DNA of 64,000 nt from Campylorhamphus procurvoides (GCA_013396655.1 WBMV01001229.1:163887-227886), one strand, 5' to 3'; positions 41,701-55,718 are shown, numbered from the stretch's first letter. Notes: a model not told the origin generated them from the sequence alone. Made by a program: numbers and translations.

Positions 41701-44548
41701 GATGTCTGATTAGACACATTTATGTCTTGATTTCCTTGTTTTGTTCTGACTTAAACTAACCACTTAGTGCACAGAAATTTGATAATCAAAAGTGATGGAA
41801 CTCCCAATCACCTGAGTAAACATTAAATCCAGCTAATGGTGGTGGTTTATGTTTAAAATAAAGACTGAAACTAACATCCAAATCCAAGTGTTTTAGGTGA
41901 ATTCATTTCAGGAGTGAGAAGCAGGAAAAGCTAATGATGATGTGTTGCATTTTATTAAGAGCAGGGTATGTTTTCTGCTCTTTTTGTTGAGCTGCAGTAG
42001 GAGCCTCTGCATGACTGTGATATGTGTCAATAACCTGGATGCATTCAGTCACAGGAGCACCAAGAGCTTGTTTAGAGTAGTCTGTCTTGAAATCATTGCT
42101 TTTTTTCAGTCAGAATCAAATCCTACTTTTTTCATTCGTGTGCCTCTTTTGAGTTCAGTGACTGCAGATGAAATCGACAATAGATGGGCTTGTCCTCCAG
42201 CATGGATTTGTGGACATTGCTCTGCTCGCAGCTCAGTGCCATCCATCAAACATTTTCACTTCTATTCACAACCAGCTTCAATTGAGACAAATTTCTGAGC
42301 TTTGGATTTCAGTGATGAAAAGCTTCCTACTGTGAATTAAGTCAATTATGTTCAGTTCTGTAGGCACTTTAGCTCTCCTTGTTTTTTTCTTTTTCTTTTT
42401 TTTCCTCCAACCCTTGTAAGACAGAGAACTCAGAGTCTGTAAATCCAAGATGGTTTTAAAGGATGGTGACAGGACAAGAAGCATCAAGAGATTTATAGGT
42501 ATAGCGACCACAAGGTATAGTTGAGACTACCAATGTGGTTCATGTCATTTTTTGTGCACTGCCAAAGGGTAGTTCCATTTCCAGCCACTCTTGTTGGAGT
42601 CCTGAGCCTAAAGTTCACTATTCCTGCTGCTCCTCCTGAACAGAAGGTGGGATACTGTCAAAACACGTTTCTTCCTCACATATCCCAGGTACATATAAGG
42701 CTTTATCTTAGGGAGGGTGTCATGGTTCTGTCTCTTCACACATTTTAATCAGTGACCTTGCTCCTCACAAGGAGTGTAATGCAATTATGATAGATTGCTC
42801 AAAAATATTCATATTTTTTCCCATTCTTTCTACACAGGCTCCTGAAGGTAGTCTTCTTCCAGAGGTGATGTTTCACATCTCTCCTCACAACTGTAGTCAA
42901 GACTTGAGAGTATTTGTTGGAAGACACCAGAGTCAATGTTTCCACCTATAAGTTTTTGGTGTATGTTGGCCAAGCATTTGCTATCCCCTATATTGAAATA
43001 ACTGGCTTAAACCAATATGGGTTTGCTCTAATTTTTAATAGAATTACCTTGCTACAATTTTTTTTTCCCATCATGTTAAGTTATTTTGTTATATGGCACA
43101 ATGTCACCCCATTTAAAGATTGCATCTTTTTACACATTATTCTCTTGACAGGTTCAAACTCTCAAAGGAGAGGGGAGATTGTTAAATACTGCTCACACAA
43201 TTTTACATGAGGCTCTACTGTTAATGTGCAGAAATAAGGTCACCTCCTGAACACACTCTAAGTAGCTAACACTGTTTAAAATTTTTTTGACCCTGTGCTT
43301 TACCTGTCTTGTCTTATTTTCTCTTTCCTTCTAAATGTGGAACATATCTCTCAGGTCTGGATCTCCTGTGAGGATAGAAAGCTGGAGTCGTTGCTATTTT
43401 TTACTCTCTCTCCATCTCTCTCTCGTACATCTTCGCCTATAACAATTATTTTCAGCCTCTCTATGACAGGTGTTTTCTAAATTTTATGAAAAATTGCTTC
43501 CTGAATTGTTTGGACAGACTTATAACTTTATTCACTTCCTTAACTTCTTGCTTACACCTGCAGGCCTATGTATGCATGTATCTGTGTATACACATAGCAT
43601 GGGTCATCAACAAACACAGCTGTTTACAAAATTCCAGTGGCAAAACTTTAAGAAAAACTTTAAAAAACAAAAAGACTTGAAAAACTGGCCACAGAAACTT
43701 TGCCTCATGAGGCTCAGAGGAAGGCAATCCTGACAGCATGAGGGGTTTCCCCTCCACACAGAGCCCCACCATACACACACACTCTCCACCCTGCATATTC
43801 CAAGGTGTGATCTTCCATTTTCTGAAATTCTACCATGTGCTGACTTCTGTTTGTTTCTCTGGAAAAGGGTTTGCTGTAAAACACAGTGAGACCTGGCAGT
43901 ACTCATTTGGACCCAGATGGGCAGAAATCTCCAATTTTGAGACATGAAACAGATATTGTGCAAAATAAAACCAGCGAGAGATTGCAACACTGGAAGATGG
44001 ACATGGAAACCCACAGAAACAGGCAGCAAAGATTCCATAAAAATATTGTATTGTGAATATATGTAACTGCACCCTACCAATAAGCAGGTGCTTTTAGATG
44101 GGGCTCAGAAAAACCTGGGTTTTTTTCCCAGTGACCTCAGCTTCCTCTGCCTCCCTTTTCCCTCCTCTGTGCAAAATGGCACTAAGATACAGCAAACGAC
44201 CTCTGTGACACAGCAGAATTATTTCCCATGAAACTGTCTGCCCTGACACTTTCTTTAAATTTGCAAATGAAGATAATGCTTTCTGTTTCAAATACTCCTC
44301 GGCCAGGCCATTTAGGAAGCATTTGGTTGTAAGTCACTGAGATTCTGTGCAGACTGAAGACCATCCTCCAGAATCCACAACAGGCTGCTCACCTGTTCAC
44401 ACACACCTGCTTATGCCCTGTCCCTGTGGGTGAGGGGGCCAAGCCAATGGAGAATATGAACCAGTTCCTTCATCCCTTGTGTCTACCTAATTTGTCTTCT
44501 TTTTTTCTTTTCCTGTGTTCAATTCTCACCTCCAGCACTCAGAATGTA

Positions 44549-44650
44549 GGGGTTTGTTTTGGGGTTTTTTTGTTTGCTTGGGTTTTGGGGGTGGTTTTTG
44601 TTTTTGTTTGTTTGGTTTGGTTTGTTTTATTAATTTTTATTTTTATTTTC
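44549..44650. repeat. G/T-rich low-complexity tract
   Basis: About 100 bases consist almost only of G and T, with GTTT, GGTTT and GGGGTTTT steps, then TTTTA-rich sequence. The open frame that crosses it gives a hydrophobic Phe/Val/Gly protein, an artefact of the composition. Confidence 0.9.
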
Positions 44651-45289
44651 CTTGCACCATTTCTGTGGGAACATAATTCAGTGACCTGCATATCAGGTTG
44701 CTGTTAATCTCTGACTTTTGTCTTGGTGTGTCTGTTTTACAATTTTTATTGATGTATATTCAGTCTATATGTCAGTCTGAGCTTCCAAAACCCCAGGGAC
44801 AAAGTTTCACTCCATGGTGGTGCATAGATATATGATCGTTAAACAAGGTACAAAGCAAATTCTGAGGAAATTTGCACTTCCCCATCCTGAATGTGCACAA
44901 AAGACTTGAATTGTGTCTGCTAAGGGAGTCATTACAGAGAGTTTTCAGACATTTATAGTTTCATTTATATATTACTACACACAATTTGCATGAGTTTATA
45001 AGCTAAACATATTCTAAAGTATTTTTCTGGCCTACTGACCTTTAAATACAACTTGTAAAGGCAGCCAAAATGTTGATATGGTTATTTTCCTCCTATAAAT
45101 ATACCAAATATCTTTTCTCAGTTGACATGACTGCACATGCTGATGGGACTTTGAATTCCCAGTGTGTTCATATAGTCAAAGAGCAACAGGGACATCAGTC
45201 CTTATCACAAAATCTGTGATTTGTGTGAGAGCTCAGGATGAAATTTGAATCTCATTCTTTTGGGGAAAGCAAATGTAACCTGCCACGCC

Positions 45290-46160
45290 TCCTGTGTTAG
45301 TGTTGCCCAGGTTGGTTTGGCCCCTCTGGATCACCCAGGTATCTCTTGCCTTGTACCTGAGGGTGCCCAGGTAAGGAAGACCCTCCTGCCTCAACAGCCC
45401 ATTCCAGGGAGGGAGGTTTTGTGAGACACCCGGAGCTCCTCAGAGCAGTCCCTACTCCCACCCAGTGCAAAGCCAGCAGCACTGTGGGGTGATAGCCCTG
45501 AAAAGTTCCTGATGGGGTAAGAGAAACACCTCAGCCCCTGGAGGGCTCCCAGAAACCATTATCAGAGGACAAAGAGGCTTCAGGGGTTTCCTCAAAGTGC
45601 TCGAGCCAGACTGATAAAATCAATGAAGAATGGAAAGATATGGAGATAACATGGATATCTTATGGAAGCACAGGAAGCCAGCCTTCAAGCCTATGTCATC
45701 TGACTATCACATCAGGAACTACTATTGCTAATAGCCACTCAAACTACCTAAAAAAACCACCTAGGGAAAAAAGTATAAAAAGAGATTGGTCATAAGTAAA
45801 ACTGGGGAAAAAGGACCACCATCTCTGCAGGGGTAACCATCGAGCTGCCCTGTTTCCTCCCATGCCTTTCAACAATGAAGGGGTGAGCAGTCTTTTACTC
45901 TGTTTTCTCTTTCCTTCCTATTATTTTATGCCTTAGACGATTTCATCTTTACCCCATAGCTACCCTTATTTACTAATTTTACCTGGCTAACATCTTTATT
46001 TCATAAACACTATACTTTGCCTTACATCTTGTAACCCATCAGGACTTTATTTTAGTTGTGGTGTTCCTTTAAGGTGTGTAATTCCTTTTAACATGTTGGT
46101 TAGTGGAAAGCAGCTATCTTTGTGTCACAGAAAGTGTTGTGTGCAATTCTTTTCTGTGCT
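45290..46160 (+). mobile_element. Possible solo LTR of an endogenous retrovirus (weak)
   Basis: The stretch differs from its surroundings: a richer left half, then a TATA-box-like GTATAAAAAGAG at 45772-45783, then a C/T-rich segment leading to a T-rich right half. This order of U3, TATA and R/U5 resembles avian retroviral LTRs. No gag, pol or env frame lies beside it, no clear poly(A) signal follows the TATA-like box, and I cannot place TG/CA ends or a target-site duplication. It could equally be ordinary unique sequence; both ends are rough. Confidence 0.22.
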
Positions 46161-47652
46161 AGGGGTTACTGGATGGGTTTAGATTGNAATACAAGTGGGG
46201 GCAAGACAAGAAATCTTTGCATTTCTGCCTTCCTTTCCCCTTTTTAACATGACAAGCATGAATGGGGTGTTCAGAGGCCAGCCTGGATCTTCATTGGACA
46301 TTGCGTATAGCATTGCATATAGCAAAAGTGCATCTTTGGGGCTTGGTTTCATGCATCTCACACGTCGTCACCATGGCAAAATAACCTGGTTACACTTCTT
46401 TGCTGACTTTTCAATAGTGAGGAAATTGCCTCAGTGCAATTTCTGCCATAAAAGGGAGAGGATTACTTTCACTCTGGAAAATACCTGCCAAAATGTAAGG
46501 TTTTATTTTTCACCAGTAATAAATATCATGACACTGGCTTTTACAGCATCTCTCTGGTGGGGTTGCAGTGTATTTTGTAAAGTGGTGGTTTTGCTAGTGG
46601 CTTGTGTTTGGAGGCTCTGTTGGGTGTTAATAATCATCACATCCGGGGAAAACAAAGGTTTTCCTGGAGCTGTATGTGCAGAAATTAAGGGAGATGGAGG
46701 ATTTTCATAGACAGTGACATCAACAACTCCACAAGATATAACTGTTCAGAATACATGGTGTGATTTTTCACATTTTGGGCTGCCTGTAAATATCCTTTTG
46801 ACGTGTGTGCTTTAAGTTCTCATAATTTATATTATGAAAGGAACATAAAGGATGTCACCTGATGTGGCTTAACAGGCATCCAGCAGAAAGGGCCTCACCT
46901 TCAGGGACAGAAAATTCGAGAAGATACAGCCTGGGAGAGGTGCTCTGCATGATTAAAGCCCAGGATTTCATGCATGCTGAAGTCACCAGGCACATTCTGA
47001 GCACTAGGCTGGGTGCAGTCTAAGCACATGGAAGAAAAAAGCTGGGATACCATTTGGTGGAAAACTAAAGTTTATTTTCAGCTCCAAGTTTTGTGTGAGA
47101 TACTTGTCACACTTTGAATTAAATGTCATTCGCTCTTTTGTGTATTATGAAAGTACCGGTTTTTCCCCAGCAATTTGTTAAAAAGGCCACCTGTGTGCCA
47201 TGTGCTGTACTTGGAAGACTAAATGTGACTCAGTTTAACACAAAAACAAACTTCAGAGATGCCTGCACTTTGCAATAATTTTGCCAGGAGTCACAGAAGT
47301 GCTTCCCAACCTGGAGATCAGTGAAGTCAATGCCACTCCTGCCTCCTCTCAGATCTCTCCTTGGATCTCTCTCCTCCTGGCTTCCCTCAGGGCTTTCTCA
47401 CTTGCATTTAGATCCCAGCCCGTCCCTCCAGGTCAGGTCCCTCTGTGCTCATGGGTGATTGCTTTGCAATTTTGAAATCCTGTGTTCTGAGTATCTAGGT
47501 TAGGTCAGTTTCTTTGGAAACTCCTTACACACATCACTTCACTCTGTGAAAAAAACCACTAAAAACAAACCAACAAAACACCAAGTTCACGATACTTTTA
47601 ATTTCAAGTCATTTAAATTCTTGGAAACATTTAATATTAGTTATTATTGGCA

Positions 47653-47689
47653 ATATATATATATGTGTGTATATGTGTGTGTGTGTGTG
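47653..47689. repeat. (AT)n(GT)n compound microsatellite
   Basis: AT dinucleotides pass into GT dinucleotides with one ATAT interruption. It is a typical compound dinucleotide microsatellite. Confidence 0.95.
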
Positions 47690-50600
47690 ATCATTTAAAG
47701 AAAGATTGCCCTGTTTTTCTTTTGCTCACAAAGTGGAAATTTTGCCTCTCTTGAAACTAAAGTGTAATAAAGAAAATACTACATGTGTCAATAAAGAGAA
47801 AAAAAAAAGAAGCCACATTTCTGCCTTAATATTTTTTCAGTTGAATTTTATTTTTTAATGAAGAGCAGCTATTCCCCACACATTTTTATGGAAAAATAAA
47901 ACACAAACACTTAACAGAGAACATTTCCTATATAAGTAAAATCCACCACACATGGCAAAACTGGAAAGGGTGTAGGATTTGAATGGCAAATATTGTTTTT
48001 TTCAATGTGTAGTCATCTTTACTGTTCTAAGAAGGGCATATGAAATCTGTTATTTATTTATAATTACAGACATGATGCAGGAAACATCAGAACATACATT
48101 TATTAGATGGCTTTCAACAAATTGTGTAATTATTGGTTCTCTTTAATCCTGAAAACTGCATAGTGTCTACTTTTCAAGCATGCTTATTGTGCATAAAAAA
48201 GGGTGCATTAGGCTTAAGAGTCAAGCACCTTAACCTTGGTAAATATCATAATGAATGACAAGTCTTGAAAATACAATTTTGAAACAATTTTTCCCACAGT
48301 TTCAACATCTCAGTTCATACAGAATTGTAGGATAAGTGTTTTTTACTGAATTTTCTAAACTTTTCCAAACTTTGATGCTTCAGATTCCTTCAGGATAAAG
48401 AAAACATTGGTCTTTTGGGGGATTTTTGCAGTCTTCAAATAAATTTTCAAAATATTTCTATTGCAGTTGAAGACTGTGATTCCATTTTTATCACAAAACA
48501 ATGCAACATGAATGAAACATTTTACTTGAAATGGAGTATTCTGTGTTGTAGGATAATAAGAAAATAGTTCAATTTTTAAGAGAAGTAGGGCTGTAGAAAT
48601 GAGTGAAGGGGTTTTGAGCATCTTTTCTCAAAGCCATTGGGCAGCAGATGGGGAAAGAGGGAGGATCCCCACTTTGGACTTTGCAAATTCAGTACCATTA
48701 TCTCCTGTGCCAGAAGACACTACACCAGATCCCTCTGGGTAGCTCAGAACATGATGTTTTAGTTTATCTTAGTGAGGTCAAGAATTGCAGGCACACTGAG
48801 CTGGAAAGGATTGATTGCCTCACACAGGTTTGGTGTTGCTCATGCTCTTCAGTCACAGAGCTGGTGCAGCATTTGAAAGTGACAGCAAGCTATTAATAAG
48901 AAAGTTCTAAAAATGGAGCAGCTCTGCAGATCAGCATCATCTGTGTGACTCAATCTTCTCCTTTTGGTCCATCGAACATAAAATTCGTGCACAGAACAGT
49001 GGATTTCCATTGCCTTTTCTGTTGCTGTTGCTGAACTGCCCCTACACCCTGAAGAAAATGTAATTTTATTGACAAGATGCCCCACATATTTGCTGGGAAG
49101 GTGAGTTCAGCCTGTGCTGCCTCCTGCTTTCAAGAAAAAGAACCCCTAGACCACTGCTATGAAAAGGATACTTAGAGGTCCCAATAGCTTACTCTTATGC
49201 ATAACTTCTTTTATCTTTCTTTCCTTCTTCTTTACGTTTAACACAACATCACTGGAATACACTCCATGTCACAAAGACTACACCGGATCACAGCTGCTCC
49301 TTTCAGTGTGTACCAGCTCCAAGTGAAAGATTAGCAGATTCTGTACACATGTTTTAGTTGAATCAGCACTGTTAGGTGGCTTTGAAATGTGTTTGATGGT
49401 GGATTTGCTACGGATCTGGGTTTTACCAGCCAAAGCCTGCCTGAGACGTGTTCTCAGGCTGCCTGAGGGTGATGGTTTGGTGGCAATCAGAGGTTCCTGG
49501 TCTCTGAATACAGCAACAATCACAAAGAAAATTGAAGATATTTCAAAGAGACAGAAAAATATATTGGTACACACAGGACAAAAACAATGGTTTGGCTTTT
49601 GTGATGCAGCTGTTAAAGAAATGGTCACTTCCCTCTGCCGGGTCAAAAGAGCAGTTTGAAGAAACATGTGGTTTGCTTCTCTGGAGTGATTGGATATTTG
49701 TCAACCTGTCCAGACACGGCCATGGACACAAACCCAGTAGTTCTGAGCCATGGAAGCCATGCTTGTATTTCTAGCTTGGGGCAAATATGAGGCAATTTGG
49801 CTTAGGTTGCTCCTCTTTAGGTCACTTCTCTATCACATGTGCCAACCTGTATAAAGTCCCAGAGACTAATCCAGCCTGTGTTCTGTCTCACAGCCTCTCA
49901 GCAGTGCCTGGCCCTTTTTCCCCTTCCATTTCCATGCTTAACAGGGCAACACCATCTGCTATAGAGCCAAACCATTGGCATCTGCTCTGCACCACAATGT
50001 CTGTGCCGCAGTTTGATGCCATTTCAACAGGTGTGTGCAATAAAAATGAAAGTAATTGGAGCACACATGATATTTTTGGCATTGACTGGGGGCTTTGATT
50101 GCAGCCATTTCAGGCAGTCTGTGAGTGCGTGAAAAAATGTTCTGTTCTGCACCTGTGGCATTGCTCTTTTGAGGCTGGTGTTCCTGGGCGTGTCACGGGC
50201 ATTGAGTGGTGGGAAGAGAGAGCCCTTTCATCCTTACCTGTCTTGCAGCACGTGATTTAGCCTTCAAAAAAGGATTAGGCTTTACAAACATGCTGGGATA
50301 CCTCCTTCCTAGGAGAAACATTTGGATAACCTTCTAATGAGCTGTGATAGACTTCTTCTTAAACTGTTCTGTTACAGTGATTTTGTTTGTTGCTTAACTC
50401 CTCTTGTGTAAAGACTTAAACTTGCATCACTTGTTTGCTGATGTTGCACACATCTTGATGTATTAGTGTGTTTGGTGCTGCACTTTGTTTGACCACATGG
50501 CTTCACTGAGGAATTCTCTGGTTTTCCTTTGGGTGGCATTTCTTTTCCCCACTGCCTGGAGCAGGCCTTCTGGTTTCACTCTTCAAAAAAAAAGAGATTT

Positions 50601-51003
50601 TTTTCCTTAACAGAATTAATGCTGATTTATTTTTACCAGGCCAAGATGGCATTAAGCAGGCCCCTGAAGCATTTCTACAGGGACTTACCTGACAGTAATT
50701 CATTTTCTGCATCTGCTAAGACTGTCAACAGAAGGGTCACCTGTGGTTTTGCATTGACTTGTCCTCTCATAGCACCTCTAATCTCATTAAGTGTGATAAG
50801 ACATGAATATATTTTGTCATGTGGATTTACCATGAATATCACTCTTTGTGGATTTAAAAAAAAACCACACAAACCCAAACAACAAAACATCAAAAAACCA
50901 ACAAAATAAAAATCAAACATTTTCTTGCACCAGTTCAGAAGATTTTTCTTTTCAGTTTTCATTAACTGTGCCCTTTCTGGGGGAATAAAGCAAATCTGTA
51001 ATC

Positions 51004-51150
51004 CCTTCCTTCCTTCCTTCCTTCTTTCCTTCCGAATTCCGAATTCCTTCCTTCCGAATTCCTTCCTTTCTTTCTTTCTTCCTTTCTTTCTTTTCTTTTT
51101 TCTCTTTTTCTTTCTCATTTTCTTTCTCTTCCTTTTTTTTTAATTTCTTT
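51004..51150. repeat. Polypyrimidine microsatellite with GAATTCC inserts
   Basis: The tract consists of CCTT and CTTT units on the plus strand. It is interrupted by three copies of GAATTCC at 51034-51040, 51041-51047 and 51056-51062. The Lys/Glu/Arg-rich frame on the minus strand (50675-51118) is a translation artefact of this tract. Long mirror-like pyrimidine tracts can form triplex DNA, but I see no function here. Confidence 0.93.
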
Positions 51151-54100
51151 TTAGATTTCCCCTTCAGTAACATTAAGACCTGTCTTAATCATTTTCAGAC
51201 CTGAAGGAAATCTTTTATGCCCTTAAGCTTATTTCCCTACACAGCCATCATAGTCAAAGTGCTACTTGGGCAGAGAAAAGTGGCTGAGACCATAACATAG
51301 CTTGTTACTTAAAAGCTCCTGGAAAAGTGCTGTGGTTATTATGAGATAATAATATCTGTGAGTTTTAATTAAATCCGCTTCGCATCCTGAGCAAGGTTGC
51401 ACTGCCAAACAGGCACCTTTTACTTGCACATAATCTCCTTGGTGTATAGCTCTACAGTGAGAGCACCCTGTAGTGCTGTAGTGTCTCTGCTGTCAGCCAA
51501 TTGTTTTAATTATATCCCATTTTAATTATATTGGCATGTGCTTTGCAACTATATGGCTTTTGTGTTTCAGCTGTAATAGGTGTGCAAATCACCTTCTCTG
51601 TTAGGCAGGCAGACAGATCCTTGTTTCCTTTATCTAGAAGAAGCAGTAAAATGTGTAGACTGCACAGAAACTCAACCCCACTTACCTTTAGTTCCAGTCA
51701 AAAGAGTGTCTTACAATGCTCAGACAAACGACTGAAAACCAGCAAATATAAAGTCTCTGTACACATTTATTTAGCTATACTGTGTGAGGGAAAAATAGAC
51801 AGGTGAGATTAATACTTCAAGCTCCTATCCAAAAGCCCCCAAATTTTAGGAAGATTTATCTGCATAGGTTTTGGATCTGTGACTAAATCAAATCCTATAC
51901 AAGTTGCTGTGGATGGCTAAAATTATTCTGAGGGTGGTTCAGGATTGATTGGTAGGAAAAGAAGTTTATGTTCTTTTCTTCTTTTGATGATTCATAACTC
52001 CTGTCTCTGAGGAAAAACAGAAGTGCAGAATAGATGTTGTGACTCTCCTGACGTGTCCAAGGTTTCTTAAGGAAAAAAGATTGTGTTTTGTTGGTTTTTT
52101 TGTTTTGTTTGTTATTTTTTTTACCATACGACTGTTAACAATCTGACAGCCAACATGTGCTGCTGGAAATATTTTTTGTTGGTTTGCTCAGCCTTGCCCT
52201 GGTGCCAGGCTCACAGTGATGGTGCAACACAGCTCAGAGGGCAGCCTGGTCATAAGTGTGCATCTACTCTAAAAATGGCTTCAGTGGACATAATTTAGGG
52301 TAAAACTGGCTAGTCTGAGGATGTGGGGCAAACTACAGGTATCAGAATAGATATACTGCTACCTCAGTCTTGCCTACAGACACGGTCCTCATAGTAAAGG
52401 CAGGGACAGGGTTGGGAATGGGCATTCCTGAGCATCCTACAGCTCTGTCTGTCTGCCTTTGATAAAAACCTTTGGAGCTCTGAGTCTTGTCCCCACTATG
52501 TCACTGAGTGAGGGACCTTTGAGCAAAAGCATATGGTCAGAGATGTGAAATGTTTTGATTTTGTGTCTGAGGTGGACACCTAAGTATGAGAGAGAAATTT
52601 CAAACATGAATGATCTCTTCCTATTTCAAATCTGCTGTGTGCTGTTTGCCACATCATGTCTTTACTGACAGCTATCTTCATGTCACTGGTGCTGCTGAGA
52701 AGGTCCTCCCAGTCCCCTTTCTGCTGGAGGAGATAGATGCCTTCTGGAAAATACAGAAATCTGGTCATTTCAGCAGCAGAAAGAATAATCTGGGTACAAT
52801 TAATTTTCAAGACAGTTGTATTTTAAGAATACTTACACCTAAATCTGTGAGAAGAATTATGAAAATGATTCCTATGTCTCTGGAGGCAGAAACTGAAGGT
52901 TCAGGTGTTTTTCTCACCCAGTCTGACATTTGGTAATTCCCATCATTAAGTGTTGATAATCTTGTCTTTGGATATCACCAGTCATCCTGTAAAATTTTTC
53001 CCCCTGCCACCAGGCACCAGTCGCTCAGCTGACTGCAGGGAGAATAACACAATGATCTCATCACTTTTCGAGGACAGAAGACATCATCCCAATGGAATGG
53101 ACAGGCCTTGTGCTGGTGAAACCTCCAGAGTGACTTTGAGAGCCTCACTCGAGACATCCCCACTATATGCACACACCACCTGGCAGAGGAGCTGCAGGTG
53201 CTGAATGACCCTTGTAATTGTGACCCACTGACCTGATACATGCCTGTTTGAACACAAGTCTTGGCTCTGCTGCAGCAGAGAGCTTAATCACACTCTAAAA
53301 TACTTTGCAAGGTGCCTCTGTGGCAAGTGATGCAAATGCTAATTCCTCAGCCTAGAAGGGACTCAATTTGCCTTCTAGCAAAATAGAAGCATTCGGAGTT
53401 TTTCAGGGAAAGAGAAGCTGTTGTGCTAATCAGGAAATTCTTTCAAAATCATCTAAGAGCTCAAGGCAAACTGAAGCCAGAATCTTCGAAAATCAGTTCT
53501 TACAGTATGTCACTTAAAAAAGTCATTAAATATTAGAGTTTGACCTTGGCACTTCCCATCTCCCTGCTGTATCCAGCCTCATGTCCAGCACAGATACTGA
53601 GCACAGGTGGCTCAGCTTGCAAAATGTCATTTGAAATGGGATTCTGAGATATTTTTAAACTGGAGAAGGAAGACATTTAGAAAATTAACAGCGATTATGA
53701 CTCTATTTCCTCATCCCTTCTGGAGGGATAAAGCCTGAGATACCTCTAAATATCTGCCTGTTGCATCCAAAACATGAGATAGCACCTTTACAAGCTGGTC
53801 ATTTAAACCAGGCCTGGAGGGGGTCCCTGTGCCTTCAAGAGAGCAGGGCCACATGAAGCTGTTCTGCACAAAACACACCGAGGTGGGTTTCCATTACAGA
53901 ACATCACAATGTTGATTTAGAAGCTTCTGAGGATATCTTTTCTATTGCGAAAGCCAAGATAAAATTGTAACTTATTCTTGTTTTAGAGATATTCCCTCTT
54001 CTCTCTCCCCTCCTTTCTTCTCTGCATTTGGGACCTGAGAAGCTGAAGCTCTTCTTGCCACAGAATGTGTGCCAACCCATCTGCACATCCTCATGACTTT

Positions 54101-55457
54101 GCCCCAATGTAGGGCCCAGTCTAGGGCTCAGAGAAGACTGTCAGTGGCCAAACCATGCCTATTGATACACCTTTGTATCCTTGCACAACTCACTTGCCCA
54201 CCAGCTCCACTCTTGCTTCACCAGCAAACCAGTCATTGAACTTTTTCTGCTCTAACTGAAGTGCCTGATACTGGATTTATAATTCTCAGCTCTGATGCCT
54301 GAGCACATTATTGAAAACTTAAATAAAGAGCTTGAAAGTGCTGTCCAAAACTGTGTGGGGCTTTGTAAAACACAGTGTGATTATATTCTCAGCCTCACTC
54401 ACTGTCTTGCCAGCTGTCTGTCACGGCAGGGCTGGAGGCAGAAGGAGAAGGAAAAGGTTTGCTGGCAGATAGCAGGAAGGATGAAGACATAGAAAGCATG
54501 GGGTTTTGGCAAATGATCACAATTTGCTCTCACAGCATGTAGTTTCACCACAGTTTTGTTGGATTAAAAGCTTCTCCTGTTTCTGGCTCAGTTGACATCA
54601 CAACCTTTTTCAGATTCTGTCATTATTTGCACTATTAGCACTGGGTAAAGCACCACTAGTGTGATAGTATCTCAGCTGTGAGGGAGTTGAAGCTCAGCAG
54701 TACCAAAATCACAGTAACTTAAAGTGTAGTACTGACATTTCCTCCTTTTTTATTGAGGTTTGGTCTTGTTTTGTTCCATCCAACTCCGTTACACCCTTAT
54801 ACCTGCTTCTCTTTCCCAGAGCTGGAGGAATATTATGACCAATATTAAGTAATCATCTAGATAATATCCACTTTCATTTAGAAAGGGAATTTACATAGAA
54901 AGGGAGTTTACAAAGACATATATAAACATGTGGGTTTCTTTTAAAAAATGAAAATACCACAGCATTTGTATTGTGGGATCTGTAGGCAGAGAATAATTGC
55001 AGAGGTAACTAACTCTGCAAGTCTGGAGACAGATTTAATCCTGGGTTCTTTCAGTCTTGATAGTGAGCTCATCTGTGTCGTTTAATAGAAAAGTTCTCCA
55101 GTGGGGTGTGGTGAGGGGAAAATTCTCTGTGGTTCAGAAGTAATCTTCATTGGTTTTGCTTGTGGAAATATTATGAAAGAAGAGCACTTGTCCTGTGCCA
55201 TGGCACAGGGTTATGAAAAGGAAGCATCCTGCTTCTGCTGCCCCTCAGTGGGGCTGCGTGGAGCCATCAAATACACAAGAGCATTGAAAAATTGAAATCC
55301 CAGCCTGGACACAGGATCCTGGACACAGACCTCTGGCACATTGGAAGTCCAACAGTCACAGTACAATATGTGGGTGCCCCACAGAGATTCCGTTCAGTGG
55401 TGAAAGGGCCCAGGAATAATGGACAGGCTGTAAAATTTGAGCTCCAGTTCATCAAGA

Positions 55458-55718
55458 ACATTAGTGACAGGACAAGGAGTAATGGGTATGAACTGAAAGG
55501 AGGGAAATTTAGGTTAAGTATACAGAAGAAACTCGTCCCTCTGTGGGTGGTGAGGCACTGGCACAGGTTGAAGAAACTGGCTGCCCCATCCCTGGAAGTG
55601 TTCAAGGCCAGGTGGTTGGGGCTTGGAGCAATCTGGGCTAGTGGAAGGTGTCCCTGACCAGGACAGGGGTCTGAAACTGGGTGAGTTTTAAGGTCCTTTC
55701 CAACCCAAACCATTCTGT
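55458..55718 (+). mobile_element. CR1 non-LTR retrotransposon 3' end, plus strand
   Basis: The segment starts with the known CR1 stretch GTGACAGGACAAGGAGTAAT (55465-55484) and continues through GGTGAGGCACTGGCACAGGT (55548-55567), CCATCCCTGGAAGTGTTCAA and the terminal AAGGTCCTTTCCAACCCAAA followed by CCATTCTGTG. This is the CR1 3' UTR in the plus orientation. The copy is strongly 5'-truncated and carries a small internal deletion after the GGCACAGGTTG block. The usual terminal 8-base microsatellite is reduced to about one unit. Confidence 0.93.

Larger units (their letters stand above)
22176..45289. other. AT-rich non-coding stretch, no gene seen
   Basis: I see no supported exon in these 23 kb. 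The longest open frames (for example 26646-27083, 31029-31430, 33664-34044 and 43607-44080) are featureless, often overlap frames on the other strand, and lack a splice context that would join them. The stretch has low-complexity tracts (25190-25240, 28401-28420, 33118-33150, 42382-42402, 44549-44650) and an AT-rich block at 38580-38716 with clustered homeodomain-type cores. Whether this is intergenic or intronic cannot be told from the window. Confidence 0.55.
46161..55457. other. AT-rich non-coding stretch, no gene seen
   Basis: I find no supported exon. One base is undetermined at 46187. A 171-codon open frame (46195-46710, plus) is the longest in the gene-free part but shows no family resemblance and no splice support. 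Other contents are an (AT)n(GT)n microsatellite (47653-47689), a long pyrimidine tract (51004-51150) and an imperfect 20-base duplication near 54879-54916. Confidence 0.55.

Noticed and set aside
46195..46710. 171-codon open frame on the plus strand, the longest outside the FCGBP-like gene
   Set aside because: No domain, repeat or targeting feature fits a known family; there is no supporting splice context; composition follows the AT-rich surroundings; and it starts beside an undetermined base. One frame of this size in 57 kb read in six frames is not unusual.
50675..51173. Lys/Glu/Arg-rich proteins on the minus strand
   Set aside because: They are translations of the pyrimidine microsatellite at 51004-51150.
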